Notes: generated from the letters alone by a model not told the origin. A stretch of DNA of 39,322 nt from DATHBD01 sp035296325 (GCA_035296325.1 DATHBD010000050.1:1-39322); one strand, 5' to 3'; shown: positions 1-9,123, counted from the stretch's first letter. Program-made: numbers and translations.

Positions 1-310
1 CGTCATTGACAGCGCCATGGCCACGCCTGAGCGCCGTGTCCGCGCCAGCACCCCAGCGCCGTGTCCGCGCCGGCACCCCAGCGCCGTGTCCACGCCGGCA
101 CCCCAGCGCCGTGTCCGCGCCGCCACCCCAGCGCCGTGTCCGCGCCGCCCGCCGCCGTCATTGACAGCGCCATGGCCACGCCTGAGCGCCGTGTCCGCGC
201 CGCCACCCAAGCGCCGTGTCCGCGCCGCCACCCGAGCGCCGTGTCCACGCCGCCACCCGGACGCCGTGTCCACGCCGCCACCCGAGCGCCGTGTCCACGC
301 CGCCACGTCC
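1..310. repeat. Higher-order tandem repeat: two 155-bp units, each a 30-bp header plus five 25-bp repeats
   Basis: A 25-bp unit beginning GCGCCGTGTCC starts at 31, 56, 81, 106 and 131, and again at 186, 211, 236, 261 and 286. Two near-identical 30-bp headers, starting CGTCATTGACAGCGCC, lie at 1-30 and 156-185. The whole is therefore a two-copy 155-bp higher-order repeat. Because 25 is not a multiple of three, each reading frame cycles through the others, which explains the long open frames on both strands. I do not regard them as genes. The first header starts at base 1, so the array may extend to the left of the window. Each header contains TTGACA, a perfect -35 hexamer, which may be coincidence. 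Confidence 0.9.
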
Positions 311-788
311 CCGTCCCCAGCTGTCCACCGGGCTTGGTCAACGTCCGCGCCGTGTCCGACTGCCGGCCGTGCTCAGCGCCAGCCGCCGTGTCCGCGCGAC
401 CTGGTCAACCTCCGCGTCGTGTCCGCCGTCTGTCAGGGTGTTCGCCGGCGCCGTGGCCGATGTCCACGCCACGTTCGCCCCAACGGTGGCAGACTGTCCG
501 CCGTGTCGGCTGCGCGGGTGTCCGCGATGTGCTGCCGGTGTCCTGCCGCGCCGCCACATCGACATCTGCCATACCAGGGCATCGGGATCCTGGCCGGAGT
601 ACGTGTCGACGCCGCGACAAATGATGTGAATCCCGGACTGTCAGACCGCTGGCAGATGGGCAAGTGTTCGCTCGGTCTGACGAAACGCGATTGGTAGATG
701 AATGCACAGCTGCGTCGGGTCACGATCAACCGGGGACGGTCAGCTAATGCGCTGGCGCGTGTCCACGGCACCGGTCACGATTCCAAGA
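311..788. other. Gap without a convincing gene; degenerate repeat remnants
   Basis: The first half contains decayed relatives of the repeat to the left, for example GTCAACGTCCGCGCCGTGTCC and CTGGTCAACCTCCGCGTCGTGTCC. Frames are open on both strands but the translations are low-complexity Arg/Pro/Ala and match no family I recognise. The last 150 bases should hold the promoter of the gene starting at 789, but no clear -10/-35 pair is visible. Confidence 0.6.
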
Positions 789-1523
789 ATGGACCCGATC
801 GACGCCGCCGCCGGACTGCTCAGGGAGCAGTTCCCGGACGCGATCGCGGCGTTCCTGGGCGGCAGCGTCGTTACGCCGGCCAGGAACGCCACCTCCGACC
901 TCGACATTGTCGTGATGCGACGATCCGGTCGGCCCGTGTATCGGGAGACCGCGCGTCACGAAGGCTGGACCGCCGAATTGTTCGTCCACACCCTGCGCAG
1001 CTATCAGTGGTTCCTCGACCGGGAGATCCCGCGCCGCCGCTGCCCACTACTCCACATGGTCGGAAACGGCGTCATCGTGCTCGACAGCGACGGTACCGCC
1101 GCGCTACTCCACCAGGCCGCACGCGAACAGATCGCAGCAGGGCCGCCACCGCCCACACCGGACGAACTCGACGACCTCCGGTACGGGCTGTCCGACCTGC
1201 TCGATGACCTCGACGGCGCCACCGACCCGGACGAGATCACACTCATCGCCAATGGCATCCTCACCACCGCCGCTACGCTGGCTCTTACCGGGGCCGGAGT
1301 CTGGCTCGGCGGCGGCAAGTGGCTCAGCCGCCGTCTGCTGGCCAGCGACCCGGCACTGCACCGCATGCTCCTCGCGGCCCACCGGGCCGCCGTCGCCGAC
1401 GGTGACACGGCCGTGCTGGGAACGGTCGCCGCCGGCATCCTCGACCGCGCTGGCGGCCGACTCATGCACGGCTACCACCGCGACGCACCAGCTGAAGCTA
1501 CCCGCGCGGACGCCGCCAACTGA
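789..1523 (+). CDS. Nucleotidyltransferase-fold protein (MNT/KNT-like), 244 aa
   Basis: The N-terminal domain has the polymerase-beta-type nucleotidyltransferase signature: GGS at about residues 23-25, then a DLDIVV strand whose two aspartates would bind metal. A third acidic position probably lies in the HEGWTAELFVH stretch. The C-terminal half is helical, with a hydrophobic, alanine-rich segment around LTLALTGAGVWLGGGKW, and resembles the helical domain found behind such folds in aminoglycoside-adenylyltransferase-like proteins. I chose ATG 789, which begins MDPIDAAAGL, because the upstream in-frame residues are not protein-like. No clear Shine-Dalgarno (SD) sequence precedes it, so a leaderless transcript is possible. 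The substrate is unknown; nucleotidylation of a small molecule or protein would fit the fold. The gene stands alone. Confidence 0.75.
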   Translation: MDPIDAAAGLLREQFPDAIAAFLGGSVVTPARNATSDLDIVVMRRSGRPVYRETARHEGWTAELFVHTLRSYQWFLDREIPRRRCPLLHMVGNGVIVLDSDGTAALLHQAAREQIAAGPPPPTPDELDDLRYGLSDLLDDLDGATDPDEITLIANGILTTAATLALTGAGVWLGGGKWLSRRLLASDPALHRMLLAAHRAAVADGDTAVLGTVAAGILDRAGGRLMHGYHRDAPAEATRADAAN

Positions 1524-1990
1524 GCCGGCACACCAACGATCGGCCGCGGTGGGTACGCGCATCTCCCCCATCGGGGCTGCGCCGAAAACTGCTGGCGAAC
1601 TACGGACGTCACGATCAATCGGTTGGCCACCGGTGCCGTTCGCGATGTCGCTGGCGGTACGGCGAGACCGGTGGAGATCGAATAACCAGCAACGATCTAC
1701 CGGAGCACGCCAGGCGGTGCGAGGAGTCCGGCCAAGACCACGCGAGACGGTCGGCAATGGGTCACCGCCGGTTGTTCGTGGCAGCCGCGGGGGTCTCCCC
1801 GCCCGTGCCACTGCGGCATCCGGCCGTCCTGACGCGTCGGTGTGTACCCGGCGGTTGTGCCAGGCGATCCCTCCAGGATGGCGAATTCGACCCGGTCCAG
1901 GCCGTGCCACGGGTCTCGCGGCCGAACGCCCATCGGCGGAGACGCGGTCGACCCCGGCTCAATCGGGTTCTGCCGTCGCCGATCGTTGTC
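1524..1990. other. Gap without a convincing gene
   Basis: Frames are open on both strands but none has a recognisable domain, a good ribosome binding site or consistent protein-like composition. The gap separates convergent genes ending at 1523 and 1991. I see no clear terminator hairpin in it. Confidence 0.5.
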
Positions 1991-3220
1991 CTAGGGGACC
2001 GGGATAGGGGCGCGGTCGCAGTGCCTCCGCGGGTTGAGTCCCTCGCTCGGCGGTGATTCGGGCTGGGCGCCGTCGACGGTGGTGGCTGGGCGGTCAACGG
2101 CGACCCATGTCGTGAGGTCGCTGACGAGCGTGTCGATCTGCGTTCGTGTCATGCCAGGGACGCAGACAATGCGGCTCTGGCCTTCGTGGTCTGGCAGAGC
2201 CCAGGTCGTGGTCATGACGGCCGGTGGGGTGGGGATGGCGACGGTCATCGCGTGCGGGTGGTGCGTAGCGGGCCAGCCGATCCCGGTGAGCCGTTGCTGT
2301 GTGAAGGCAGCCAGTTCACGGGCGTGACGGGCGCGCTGGGCGAGGCCTTCGATCCCGACGGTGCGGAGCGCGTACCAGAGCGCGAGTGCGGCGTGACCGT
2401 TGCGGCTGTTGCTGATCGTGGTGTCGGCGCTGCCGGTGTAGGTGACAGCGCCGGGGTAGCCGCGGTGGCTGGCCTTGACGATGACGACCCCGCAGGGCAT
2501 GGGGGTGCCGAGGAACTTGTGGCCGGACACGATGACCGAGTCGGCGCCATCCGCGAAGTCGAACCCGGGCCGCTGGTCAGGCTCGATCGTGGCGAGAGGG
2601 ACGCCGGACAGGGCGGCGTCGACGTGGATGAACCGGCGCCGCACCGCCGCTTCGTCGAGGACGGCTGTGATCTGCCGGACGTCGTCGACGGCTTCGTGCC
2701 AGCCGGTGCCGGCGTTGGCGATCACGATGGCGGGTCGGTCACGACGCCGATCGACCTGCCGGGCCAAGTCCTGGTAGATCATCTCTTCCGTGTCGTCGCA
2801 GCGGATCGTGATGCGGTCGTTCAGGCAGAGCCGTTCGAAGATGCCGATGTCGGCGAAGTGCGCCGCCTCGGAGTGGTACACGATCGCGTCGGGGTAGCGG
2901 CGACGGGCGACGAGCAGGGCGTACTCGCTGCCTTCGGTGGCGCCGGAGGTGACGTAGCCCCACCGGTCGTCGGCTGGTGCGCGCAGCAGGTCGGCGATGG
3001 TGGTGACGACTTCGCGTTCCATGGGTTTGGTGTGGTGGGGGTACGCACCGTCGGTGGCGGGGTCGCCGATGTTGTTGAGCAGGAACCGTGAGAACCGGTC
3101 CAGCGCGCTGTAGTCGATGTCGCTGGCGTCCGGGAATCCGACCTTGGTGGCAGCGGTGTGCTCGAGTCGGGCGTACAGCGCGTCCAGTTCGGCCGTCACC
3201 GGGTTCGGGTCAGTGGGCAC
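1991..3220 (-). CDS. hdc: PLP-dependent histidine decarboxylase (group II), 409 aa
   Basis: This fold-type I PLP decarboxylase would convert L-histidine to histamine and CO2 in the cytoplasm. A TSGATEGSEYAL segment (about residues 89-100) and YHSEAAHFADI match the cofactor-binding region of bacterial PLP histidine decarboxylases. HVDAALSG supplies the aspartate that pairs with the pyridine nitrogen, and SGHKFLGTPMPCG holds the Schiff-base lysine. Length is close to the usual 380-410 residues. The start is GTG 3220, with GGAGG five bases upstream. The start overlaps the stop of the preceding gene by 11 bases, so it is the last gene of a coupled operon. The C-terminal 30 residues are extra and disordered. 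The substrate is inferred from the family; a related aromatic or imidazole amino acid cannot be excluded. Confidence 0.82.
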   Translation of the reverse strand: MPTDPNPVTAELDALYARLEHTAATKVGFPDASDIDYSALDRFSRFLLNNIGDPATDGAYPHHTKPMEREVVTTIADLLRAPADDRWGYVTSGATEGSEYALLVARRRYPDAIVYHSEAAHFADIGIFERLCLNDRITIRCDDTEEMIYQDLARQVDRRRDRPAIVIANAGTGWHEAVDDVRQITAVLDEAAVRRRFIHVDAALSGVPLATIEPDQRPGFDFADGADSVIVSGHKFLGTPMPCGVVIVKASHRGYPGAVTYTGSADTTISNSRNGHAALALWYALRTVGIEGLAQRARHARELAAFTQQRLTGIGWPATHHPHAMTVAIPTPPAVMTTTWALPDHEGQSRIVCVPGMTRTQIDTLVSDLTTWVAVDRPATTVDGAQPESPPSEGLNPRRHCDRAPIPVP

Positions 3221-4178
3221 GGTCGCCTCCGGTGATGCGGGTGTGCAGTTCGCGTAGCCACAGCCAGCTGTCGCGGGTGGCCGGGTCGGCGAGTTGGGCG
3301 AGGTCGGGGTCGTGGTGCCAGCCGCCGGTGAGTGGGTCGGCGGTGACGTGCAGCCGGTGGGTGCAGCGGCTGCGGGTGCGGCCGAGGTCGCGGTCCCCGC
3401 CGCGGTCGAGGAGGATCATGGTGGTGTCGACGAGGTAGGCGTAGCAGCGGCCGGCGACCTCGAGCGGGTTCGCGGCGGTGCGTTGTGCCTGCGCCCACGT
3501 CTGCGTGGGGGTGTCCAGGCTGGATACCCCCACACCGATGTAGACGGCGCGGGCCGACATCGGCTCGGCCCGGTCGGCCAACTGGACCCGCGGGTCGAAT
3601 CCCGGTCGGTGTCGCAGGTCGCTGACGTGGTCGGCGAGGCGTTTGAGCAGGTAGGGCAGGTTGTTGGTGTCGGGGTCGTCGAGGAAGAGCCGGGTCGCGG
3701 TGCGCAGCACATGCCGGCTCGGGTCGCGGGTATCGGGTTCGGTGTAGAAGAACGCCAGCCCGTGTGGGCCGAGGGGGTCGCTGTAGCGCAGGTCCCAGGC
3801 GTAGAGGCTGTGTTTGGCGTTCATCCGCTGCAGCCGGTGCACCACCTGGACCCGCAGGTCCGCCGCCCCGGCCTCGCGCGCCCGACGATCCGCGGCCGGC
3901 TCGGCGGCGAGGTCGTTGGCCGGTGGTGCGGTTGACCCGACGGTCGATCGAGGGGCGGTGACCGCACCGGTGCCCACCCATGACGGGGCCGGCTCGGTCC
4001 GCGGTGACGGCGCGCGCCACCCGGCCGCGTCCTGGCCCGACCATCCCCGGGCGGGGCCAGCCGGGGCGGTGCCGTGCGCGCGGACCGGCGCATCAGGCGG
4101 CCATCCTTCGTCGGGCGGCGGTGGCGGCGGCGCGGGTCGGTGTCGCGCGGCGATCGGGCTGCTCGGCTGGGCTGGCAC
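3210..4178 (-). CDS. Unknown protein between permease and histidine decarboxylase, 322 aa
   Basis: I do not recognise this protein. About the first 100 residues are Pro/Ala-rich and probably disordered. The remaining 200 or so look folded, with AWDLRYSDPLGPHGLAFFYT, RTATRLFLDDPDTNNLPYLL and AGRCYAYLVDTTMILLDRGG as ordered stretches. The start is GTG 4178, with GGAGG overlapping the permease stop region nine bases upstream. An internal ATG at about residue 118 would give just the folded part. It lies four bases after the permease gene and overlaps the decarboxylase start, so all three are probably co-translated. The context suggests a role linked to amino-acid uptake and decarboxylation, but nothing in the sequence identifies an activity. 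Confidence 0.7.
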   Translation of the reverse strand: MPAQPSSPIAARHRPAPPPPPPDEGWPPDAPVRAHGTAPAGPARGWSGQDAAGWRAPSPRTEPAPSWVGTGAVTAPRSTVGSTAPPANDLAAEPAADRRAREAGAADLRVQVVHRLQRMNAKHSLYAWDLRYSDPLGPHGLAFFYTEPDTRDPSRHVLRTATRLFLDDPDTNNLPYLLKRLADHVSDLRHRPGFDPRVQLADRAEPMSARAVYIGVGVSSLDTPTQTWAQAQRTAANPLEVAGRCYAYLVDTTMILLDRGGDRDLGRTRSRCTHRLHVTADPLTGGWHHDPDLAQLADPATRDSWLWLRELHTRITGGDRAH

Positions 4179-4182
4179 GGCC

Positions 4183-5694
4183 CTACACCTCCAGGCTGTT
4201 GAGTCGGGTCACGGGCTGGGCGATGATCGAGGGCGGCCCGGCGCCGAGCGCGTCGTAGACGTCGCGGCGGGCCAGGTACAGGTACGCCGCGCGGAGCGCG
4301 GCCGCGAGGGCGCACCCGCCGACCAGGCCGGGCACCACCCACTTCAGTGCTTCCGCTGAGGGCGGGAGTCCGAGCAGCGAGTCGCCGTTGACGATCATGG
4401 TGGTGAGCACGACGGCGCCGGTGCCCAGGCCGAGCCATGGCGCGACCCGCCGCACCCAGATGCTGTCGTTGCCGCCGCGGCCATGGTGGAAGAACGGGAT
4501 CGCCGCCGCAGCCGTCGCGACCAGCACCGACATGATCGCCACCCCGCCAACCGCGGCGGCCCACGTGAACATCGCCATCGGCGCGATGCCGGCCACGGCC
4601 GTCGCCGCGAGGACCGTGCCGACGATGGTGGACTGGACCAGCGACCCGGCCCACGGGGCGCCGGCGGCCCGGCCGGTGTTGGTCGCCGCCCACCGGTGCG
4701 GCAGCACCCGCTCGCGGGCGAGCGCGAACACGTACCGGGCACCGTTGTTGTGCAGCGCCAGGATCGCCGCGAGGACGCTGGTGACCAGGAACAGGTGCCC
4801 GAACGCGGCGGCGATCCCGCCCCAGACCGGGCCCATCACCACTGGGAACAACGCGAACGGGTCCCACCCCGCCGGGTTACGTGACAACTCGACGATGCGC
4901 CCCGCTCCGGCCGCGTTCGCCACCGCGGTCACCGACACGCAGTAGAACAGCACGAGAAACCCCAGCGTGGCGAAGCTCGCCCGACGCACCGTGCCGGCGG
5001 AGCGGGCCTCCTCCCCGTACACCGGCGCACTTTCGTACCCGACGAAACACGCAACCGCCATCGCGAACACCCCGCCGACGCCGTTGACCAGCAGCGCGCC
5101 CGGGTCCAAAGGCGCCCAACTCCACAGCCCTTCGGCCGGGTTGAGCAGGGCAAACACGTCGAACAACGCGATCACGCCGATCTCGGCGACCAGCAGCACC
5201 GCCAGAACCCGCGCGCTCGCCTTCGGGTGCACCACCCCGAACACGCCAACCACCGCGACGGCGATCATCGCCCACGCCACCCACGGCCAACCGAACATGC
5301 CGGACATCGCCGTGCCGAGCAGCCCGTACAACGCGGCCTGGATCGCGGCGTACCCCAGCACCGCCACCCCCGCACCGGCGACGCCACACACCCGACCCAA
5401 CCCGTGCAGCAACACCGAGTAGAACGGCGCAGCGCTCGGCACATGCCGCGCCATCGCCACATACCCCACGGTCAACAACCACAGCGGCACACCGAGGACC
5501 ACGAAACTCAGTGGCAGTCCGACCACCCCGGTCGTCGCGAACGCCGCCACCGACGCCCCAGCGAACACCGTCATCGGCGAGGCCGCGCCGACGCAGAAGA
5601 ACCACAGCGATGGGCCAGTCAACGTCTTCGGAGCCAGCCCACCAGGCCCTACGCCCGCCGCCTCGGCGCCTACCACGGGATGTCGGCCGGTCAT
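4183..5694 (-). CDS. APC-superfamily amino acid permease, 503 aa
   Basis: An integral membrane transporter of the amino acid-polyamine-organocation superfamily. About twelve hydrophobic segments can be counted, beginning with LTGPSLWFFCVGAASPMTVFAG. The GPSLWFFCVG and APVYGEEARSAG stretches sit where APC permeases have their TM1 substrate-binding break and the conserved loop after TM6. Length is typical at about 500 residues. The start is ATG 5694, which overlaps the upstream stop as ATGA. The nearby histidine decarboxylase suggests histidine uptake or histidine/histamine exchange, by analogy with decarboxylase-antiporter pairs. That substrate is inference only. Confidence 0.85.
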   Translation of the reverse strand: MTGRHPVVGAEAAGVGPGGLAPKTLTGPSLWFFCVGAASPMTVFAGASVAAFATTGVVGLPLSFVVLGVPLWLLTVGYVAMARHVPSAAPFYSVLLHGLGRVCGVAGAGVAVLGYAAIQAALYGLLGTAMSGMFGWPWVAWAMIAVAVVGVFGVVHPKASARVLAVLLVAEIGVIALFDVFALLNPAEGLWSWAPLDPGALLVNGVGGVFAMAVACFVGYESAPVYGEEARSAGTVRRASFATLGFLVLFYCVSVTAVANAAGAGRIVELSRNPAGWDPFALFPVVMGPVWGGIAAAFGHLFLVTSVLAAILALHNNGARYVFALARERVLPHRWAATNTGRAAGAPWAGSLVQSTIVGTVLAATAVAGIAPMAMFTWAAAVGGVAIMSVLVATAAAAIPFFHHGRGGNDSIWVRRVAPWLGLGTGAVVLTTMIVNGDSLLGLPPSAEALKWVVPGLVGGCALAAALRAAYLYLARRDVYDALGAGPPSIIAQPVTRLNSLEV

Positions 5695-6095
5695 CGTGCC
5701 TGCTCGACGTTGGCTGCCGCCGGGGCGTCCAGCGGCGTCGGGCAGTCCGGCGCCCGGCACAGCCTGCGCCCATGGTGCACATCGAAGTCACGGCGACTGA
5801 GCACCACGATCGACCACGAACACGGGCGCACCGGACCCCGCACCCAGAACGCCCGGTCCTTCGCGCCCTCCCGGTACGCGACCCCCCGGTCCGGATCAAA
5901 CGCGATCAGGTCATGGCTGCCATCGGGCCAGTCCCGACGCACCGCGAACCCCGCCCGCCACCCACCGCTGACCGGCTCACCGCCCATCAGCCAGGCACGT
6001 CGCACGCGCAACGCCGCCACATCGTCCCCCTCGCCCATCGAACCGGACCTGACCGCGTGTAAGCGTCGCGAGATCCGCTCACGGAACTGATCCAT
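5691..6095 (-). CDS. Small unknown protein in the decarboxylase operon, 134 aa
   Basis: No family is recognised. The translation is compact with a basic N-terminus (DQFRERISRRLHAVR), several Trp/Phe-rich strands (GGWRAGFAVRRDWPDGSHDLIAFD, AFWVRGPVRPCSWSIVVLSRRDFD) and a C-terminal CRAPDCP pair of cysteines. I chose ATG 6095; an in-frame start at 6197 would add 34 low-complexity residues. The gene overlaps the end of the upstream XRE gene by 17 bases and the permease start by ATGA, so it is firmly inside the operon. Confidence 0.6.
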   Translation of the reverse strand: MDQFRERISRRLHAVRSGSMGEGDDVAALRVRRAWLMGGEPVSGGWRAGFAVRRDWPDGSHDLIAFDPDRGVAYREGAKDRAFWVRGPVRPCSWSIVVLSRRDFDVHHGRRLCRAPDCPTPLDAPAAANVEQAR

Positions 6096-6570
6096 CGCCG
6101 CATATCCCGACCCGCGGCGCCATGGCGCCGCCGGCCCCAGTCGACTGTGGACACCGATCGCCGTCGGTGTCGTTGACGCCACCGACGGTCTCGTCATCGC
6201 CGGCCACCGCCAGAACGGACAAGTCAGTGCTGGTCAGTGCGGCCAACCGCAACACCGCCTGCCGCAACTGCCCCACCGTGAGCCCTGTGACGACCTGACG
6301 GGTCGCCTCCCGCTCCGCGTCGACCACTGGCCACAACCGCTCCAACACCCCGCCAGAGCCAAGCGCGACATCACAACGCCGAGCCAGATCCAACGGGGGC
6401 CACCGCTCCCCCAACTCCACCGCCGACAACAACGTGCGGCTATGCACACCCACCACCGCGGCCAACTGCCGCTGCGACACACCCCGAAGGTCACGCAACC
6501 GGCGCAACTCCGCGGCGAACAGCTCCAACGCGGTCCGCGGCAGCCTGCCCGGGTCCGGTCCGGTCGTCAT
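6079..6570 (-). CDS. XRE-family helix-turn-helix regulator, 163 aa
   Basis: A DNA-binding regulator with one N-terminal helix-turn-helix: LRRLRDLRGVSQRQLAAVVGVHSRTLLSAVELGERWPP (about residues 23-60) matches the lambda-repressor/Cro-like fold. The C-terminal 100 residues contain a short leucine-rich helix pair (VGQLRQAVLRLAALT) and a disordered tail. The start is ATG 6570, with GGAG nine bases upstream. As first gene of the operon running to histidine decarboxylase, it is a plausible local regulator; no operator is visible upstream. Confidence 0.75.
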   Translation of the reverse strand: MTTGPDPGRLPRTALELFAAELRRLRDLRGVSQRQLAAVVGVHSRTLLSAVELGERWPPLDLARRCDVALGSGGVLERLWPVVDAEREATRQVVTGLTVGQLRQAVLRLAALTSTDLSVLAVAGDDETVGGVNDTDGDRCPQSTGAGGAMAPRVGICGDGSVP

Positions 6571-6957
6571 CGACGACGACTCCACCGACTGCGCCCACGC
6601 CCGGCCGCACTGCCGAGCCGGCGCCACGCGACAGCACGACTGAGGTTGCGGCCCGCGTGCTGGTCCCACCGGTTGAGTGACCGCCACGGTCGGGGCGACT
6701 CCCGCCCCTTCGGCGCGACGGACACCGGCGGGCACGGGCTCACCTCCAACGACCGGCACACGGTGAGGTGCGCCGTATCCCTGGTATGAACCGCCGCCGC
6801 ATGGCCCACGTCCACGCCCCGGGGTGGCCACCACCCACACCGCGCCAGACACATCGCCGTGCCGGGCGCCAACGCGGGCATCCGACCCAGCCATTGCGGC
6901 TCGGCGCTCGGCAGTTCAGCCACCCACGCCGTCGCCCCGCCATCGCACACCGCGAGA

Positions 6958-7350
6958 TCACCGACCTGTGGTCGGGCCGGCCGACGCGTGGCCAGGGACC
7001 AGGTCGGCGATGGTTGGACCGCCACCGATGATCTTCCACGTGGCACGCTTAGGGCTGTGCGTCTCATCAGCGGCCCACTCGGTCACGCCCGCGCAGCGAG
7101 GACGCGCTGCCCAGCCCGGCGGACAGGCATGAGCGCAGATCGTGACGCGCCGTCCATGCCTGCGGCCAGGACAGTGTGCTGACCGTTGCTGCCTCATCGT
7201 CCATCTGCCGACCCCGGCACAGACACGGTCGCCCGCAGCCCGTACAGGAGTCCGACCTCGCGGCCTCGGCCATGTGCGGTGTGGCGACCTGCTGCCCGGC
7301 ACCCCGCAGCCAGGCGTCCGCTCGGCGTCCGACATTCCGTCCCTCACCAC
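6958..7350 (-). CDS. Doubtful small ORF, 130 aa
   Basis: A GTG start at 7350 is preceded by a strong AGGAGG, which is the main reason to list it. The translation is rich in Arg, Pro and Cys and matches no family I know; two other frames are open over the same bases. A competing frame on the same strand, 6567-7067, ends in an ATGA overlap with the XRE gene. One of the two may be real, but both may be chance frames in GC-rich DNA. Confidence 0.3.
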   Translation of the reverse strand: MVRDGMSDAERTPGCGVPGSRSPHRTWPRPRGRTPVRAAGDRVCAGVGRWTMRQQRSAHCPGRRHGRRVTICAHACPPGWAARPRCAGVTEWAADETHSPKRATWKIIGGGPTIADLVPGHASAGPTTGR

Positions 7351-7972
7351 GGTTTCCTCCTGTCGCTTGGTACAAGTCGCCGGTAACGGCGTAGCTCAGT
7401 TGCATCCGCGAATGGCGCCGAGGCGGGCGGGAGATCCGTCGTACGGAGTCGGGCCACCCTGCCGTCCGACGCCGCGCCCGCCCCGGGCCTGTCCATGAAG
7501 CTCGGTCCGCCAGCCGCGGCGAGCACCACGCTGTGCCCGCCGCAGCCGGCGTCCCTCAAGTGGAAGACGACCTCCGCGGCGGCAAACGCCGACTCCCACC
7601 AAGACGATCAACCGCAGCGGGCCGCCGGTCGATAGGTCGGATGCGGACACTGACGGTGTCCGCATCCGAGCGCGAGATCATTTCCGATTCCCTTGGAAGC
7701 CCGCGAGGGCAGAGCATCGCGACGGGTCCGATCAGCCCGCTCATGACCGCTGGCGCGTGGACTGTTCCCCTCGATGAGTACGGCGGCACCGTTTCAGCTC
7801 CTCGGTTCTCGGATCCACCGCACCGGTTGGCCCGTTGCAGACGGTTTGGCTGGACCGCGACCACAGCGGCACGCCCACCCGGGTGAATTTCCGTCGGTGC
7901 CCTGCCAGCCGCCTGTCCCCCGGCAAGCTCCAGTCGACCCCACCCAGAGCCACACGGGAACGGTCATGGCAG
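7351..7972. other. Gap without a convincing gene
   Basis: Several frames are open on both strands, the longest on the minus strand at 7556-7864, but none shows a recognised domain plus a good ribosome binding site. The region may hold decayed genes. Its right end runs into the GTGAAC repeats described separately. Confidence 0.45.
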
Positions 7973-8017
7973 GTGAACGGGGTGAACGTCGTCCATGTGG
8001 CCGTGAACTCCGTGAAC
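7973..8017 (+). promoter_or_regulatory. Four GTGAAC direct repeats in two pairs, upstream of the epimerase gene
   Basis: GTGAAC occurs at 7973, 7982, 8003 and 8012. Within each pair the copies are 9 bp apart, and the two pairs are 30 bp apart, so all sites fall near the same face of the helix. They end 60 bp before the proposed start at 8077. The same 9-bp-spaced pair, on the other strand, lies at 11056-11070 ahead of the XRE/TPR regulator gene. Equal spacing of a conserved hexamer suggests tandem binding sites for one regulator; the regulator is not identified. Confidence 0.5.
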
Positions 8018-8076
8018 ATCAACTGGTCGGCCAGATTGGCTTCCCCGTGGGTGCGGGAGTGGGCAAAATAGTCGAA

Positions 8077-9123
8077 GTGCGGATGCTGGTCCTGGGCGGT
8101 TCATGGTTCGTCGGTCGCGTCGTGGTCGAACAGGCCCTAAACCGCGGTATCGACGTCACGGTGTTCAACCGGGGCAGGTCTGGCGAGACCCCACAAGACG
8201 CCCGTCTCATCCGGGGTGACCGCGAGGACCTCGCTCATCTACGCCGGCTCGCTGAACATGGGCCGTGGGACGTTCTGGTCGACGTATCCGGTAGCGTCCC
8301 CGCCGTCGTCAAGCAATGCGCGCGGGTGCTGGCCGAGGCAGCGGCCCGATGCGTTTTTGTGTCGACGATCTCGGTGTACCGAGACTGGCCGCACGCCCCG
8401 GTCGAGGAGGACTCCGCCCTCTGGGAGGGCGACCCGAACGCCGACCCGGGCACCCGGGCATGGGATCCGGACGCGTACGGCCCGTTGAAGGTCGGCTGCG
8501 AGATCGCCGTCCGAGAGGCGTTCGGCGATGATCGTCTGCTGGTCCTACGCCCGCACGTGGTGCTCGGGCGCTACGAGTACGTCGGTCGGCTGCCGTGGTG
8601 GCTGAGCCGGATGCGACGGGGTGGTCACGTTCTGGCACCCGGACCAGATCGGCCCATCCAGCCAATCGACGTGCGCGACTTGGCCCGCTTCCTGCTCGAC
8701 CAGGTCGACGCATCGACCACCGGGATCTTCAACGTCGCGGCGCCCGAGCATCGGGCGACCTATGGCGACATGTTGCGGGCCTGCATCGCTGCTGTCGCCG
8801 GACAGGCAGAGAATCCGGCCGAGCTGGTGTGGGTGGACGAGGGATGGCTGACAGCTCAGGGCGTGACGCAATGGACGGAGCTGCCGCTGTGGCGAAATGC
8901 GACCGCCCCGTGGTCGATGAACACCGACCGTGCCCGGGCAGCCGGGCTGCGGTGCCATCCGATCGCCGACACGGTCGCCGATACATGGGCGTGGCTCCGC
9001 GCCGGCGAGCATCCGGTGCCGCACGAGCGGTTCGGCGAGCACGGTCTTGCCGCTGCTAGCGAGGCGGCATTGCTGGCTCAGTGGCACGCGCGGAGTCGAG
9101 CATCTTGGCGAACGCTCGATTGA
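8077..9123 (+). CDS. NAD-dependent epimerase/reductase (extended SDR), 348 aa
   Basis: A Rossmann-fold enzyme of the NAD-dependent epimerase/dehydratase family. The N-terminus MLVLGGSWFVGRVVVEQAL is a variant of the GxxGxxG dinucleotide motif; VTVFNRGRS follows as the second strand, and FVSTISVYRD plus a later YGPLK stand where the catalytic Ser/Tyr/Lys of the family lie. PIDVRDLARFLLDQV is typical of isoflavone-reductase-like and CSP41-like members. The start is probably GTG 8077, or ATG 8083 two codons later. No SD is present, but CAAAAT seven bases before the GTG could be the -10 of a leaderless transcript. It converges on the acetyltransferase gene, with 68 bases of overlap. The substrate is unknown. 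Confidence 0.78.
   Translation: MRMLVLGGSWFVGRVVVEQALNRGIDVTVFNRGRSGETPQDARLIRGDREDLAHLRRLAEHGPWDVLVDVSGSVPAVVKQCARVLAEAAARCVFVSTISVYRDWPHAPVEEDSALWEGDPNADPGTRAWDPDAYGPLKVGCEIAVREAFGDDRLLVLRPHVVLGRYEYVGRLPWWLSRMRRGGHVLAPGPDRPIQPIDVRDLARFLLDQVDASTTGIFNVAAPEHRATYGDMLRACIAAVAGQAENPAELVWVDEGWLTAQGVTQWTELPLWRNATAPWSMNTDRARAAGLRCHPIADTVADTWAWLRAGEHPVPHERFGEHGLAAASEAALLAQWHARSRASWRTLD

Noticed and set aside
1..310. CRISPR array
   Set aside because: The 25-bp repeats are directly adjacent with no variable spacers, and no cas gene is in the window.
17..697. Long Arg/Pro-rich open frames over the left-end repeat
   Set aside because: The 25-bp unit is not a multiple of three, so all frames open by repetition; there is no ribosome binding site or known domain.
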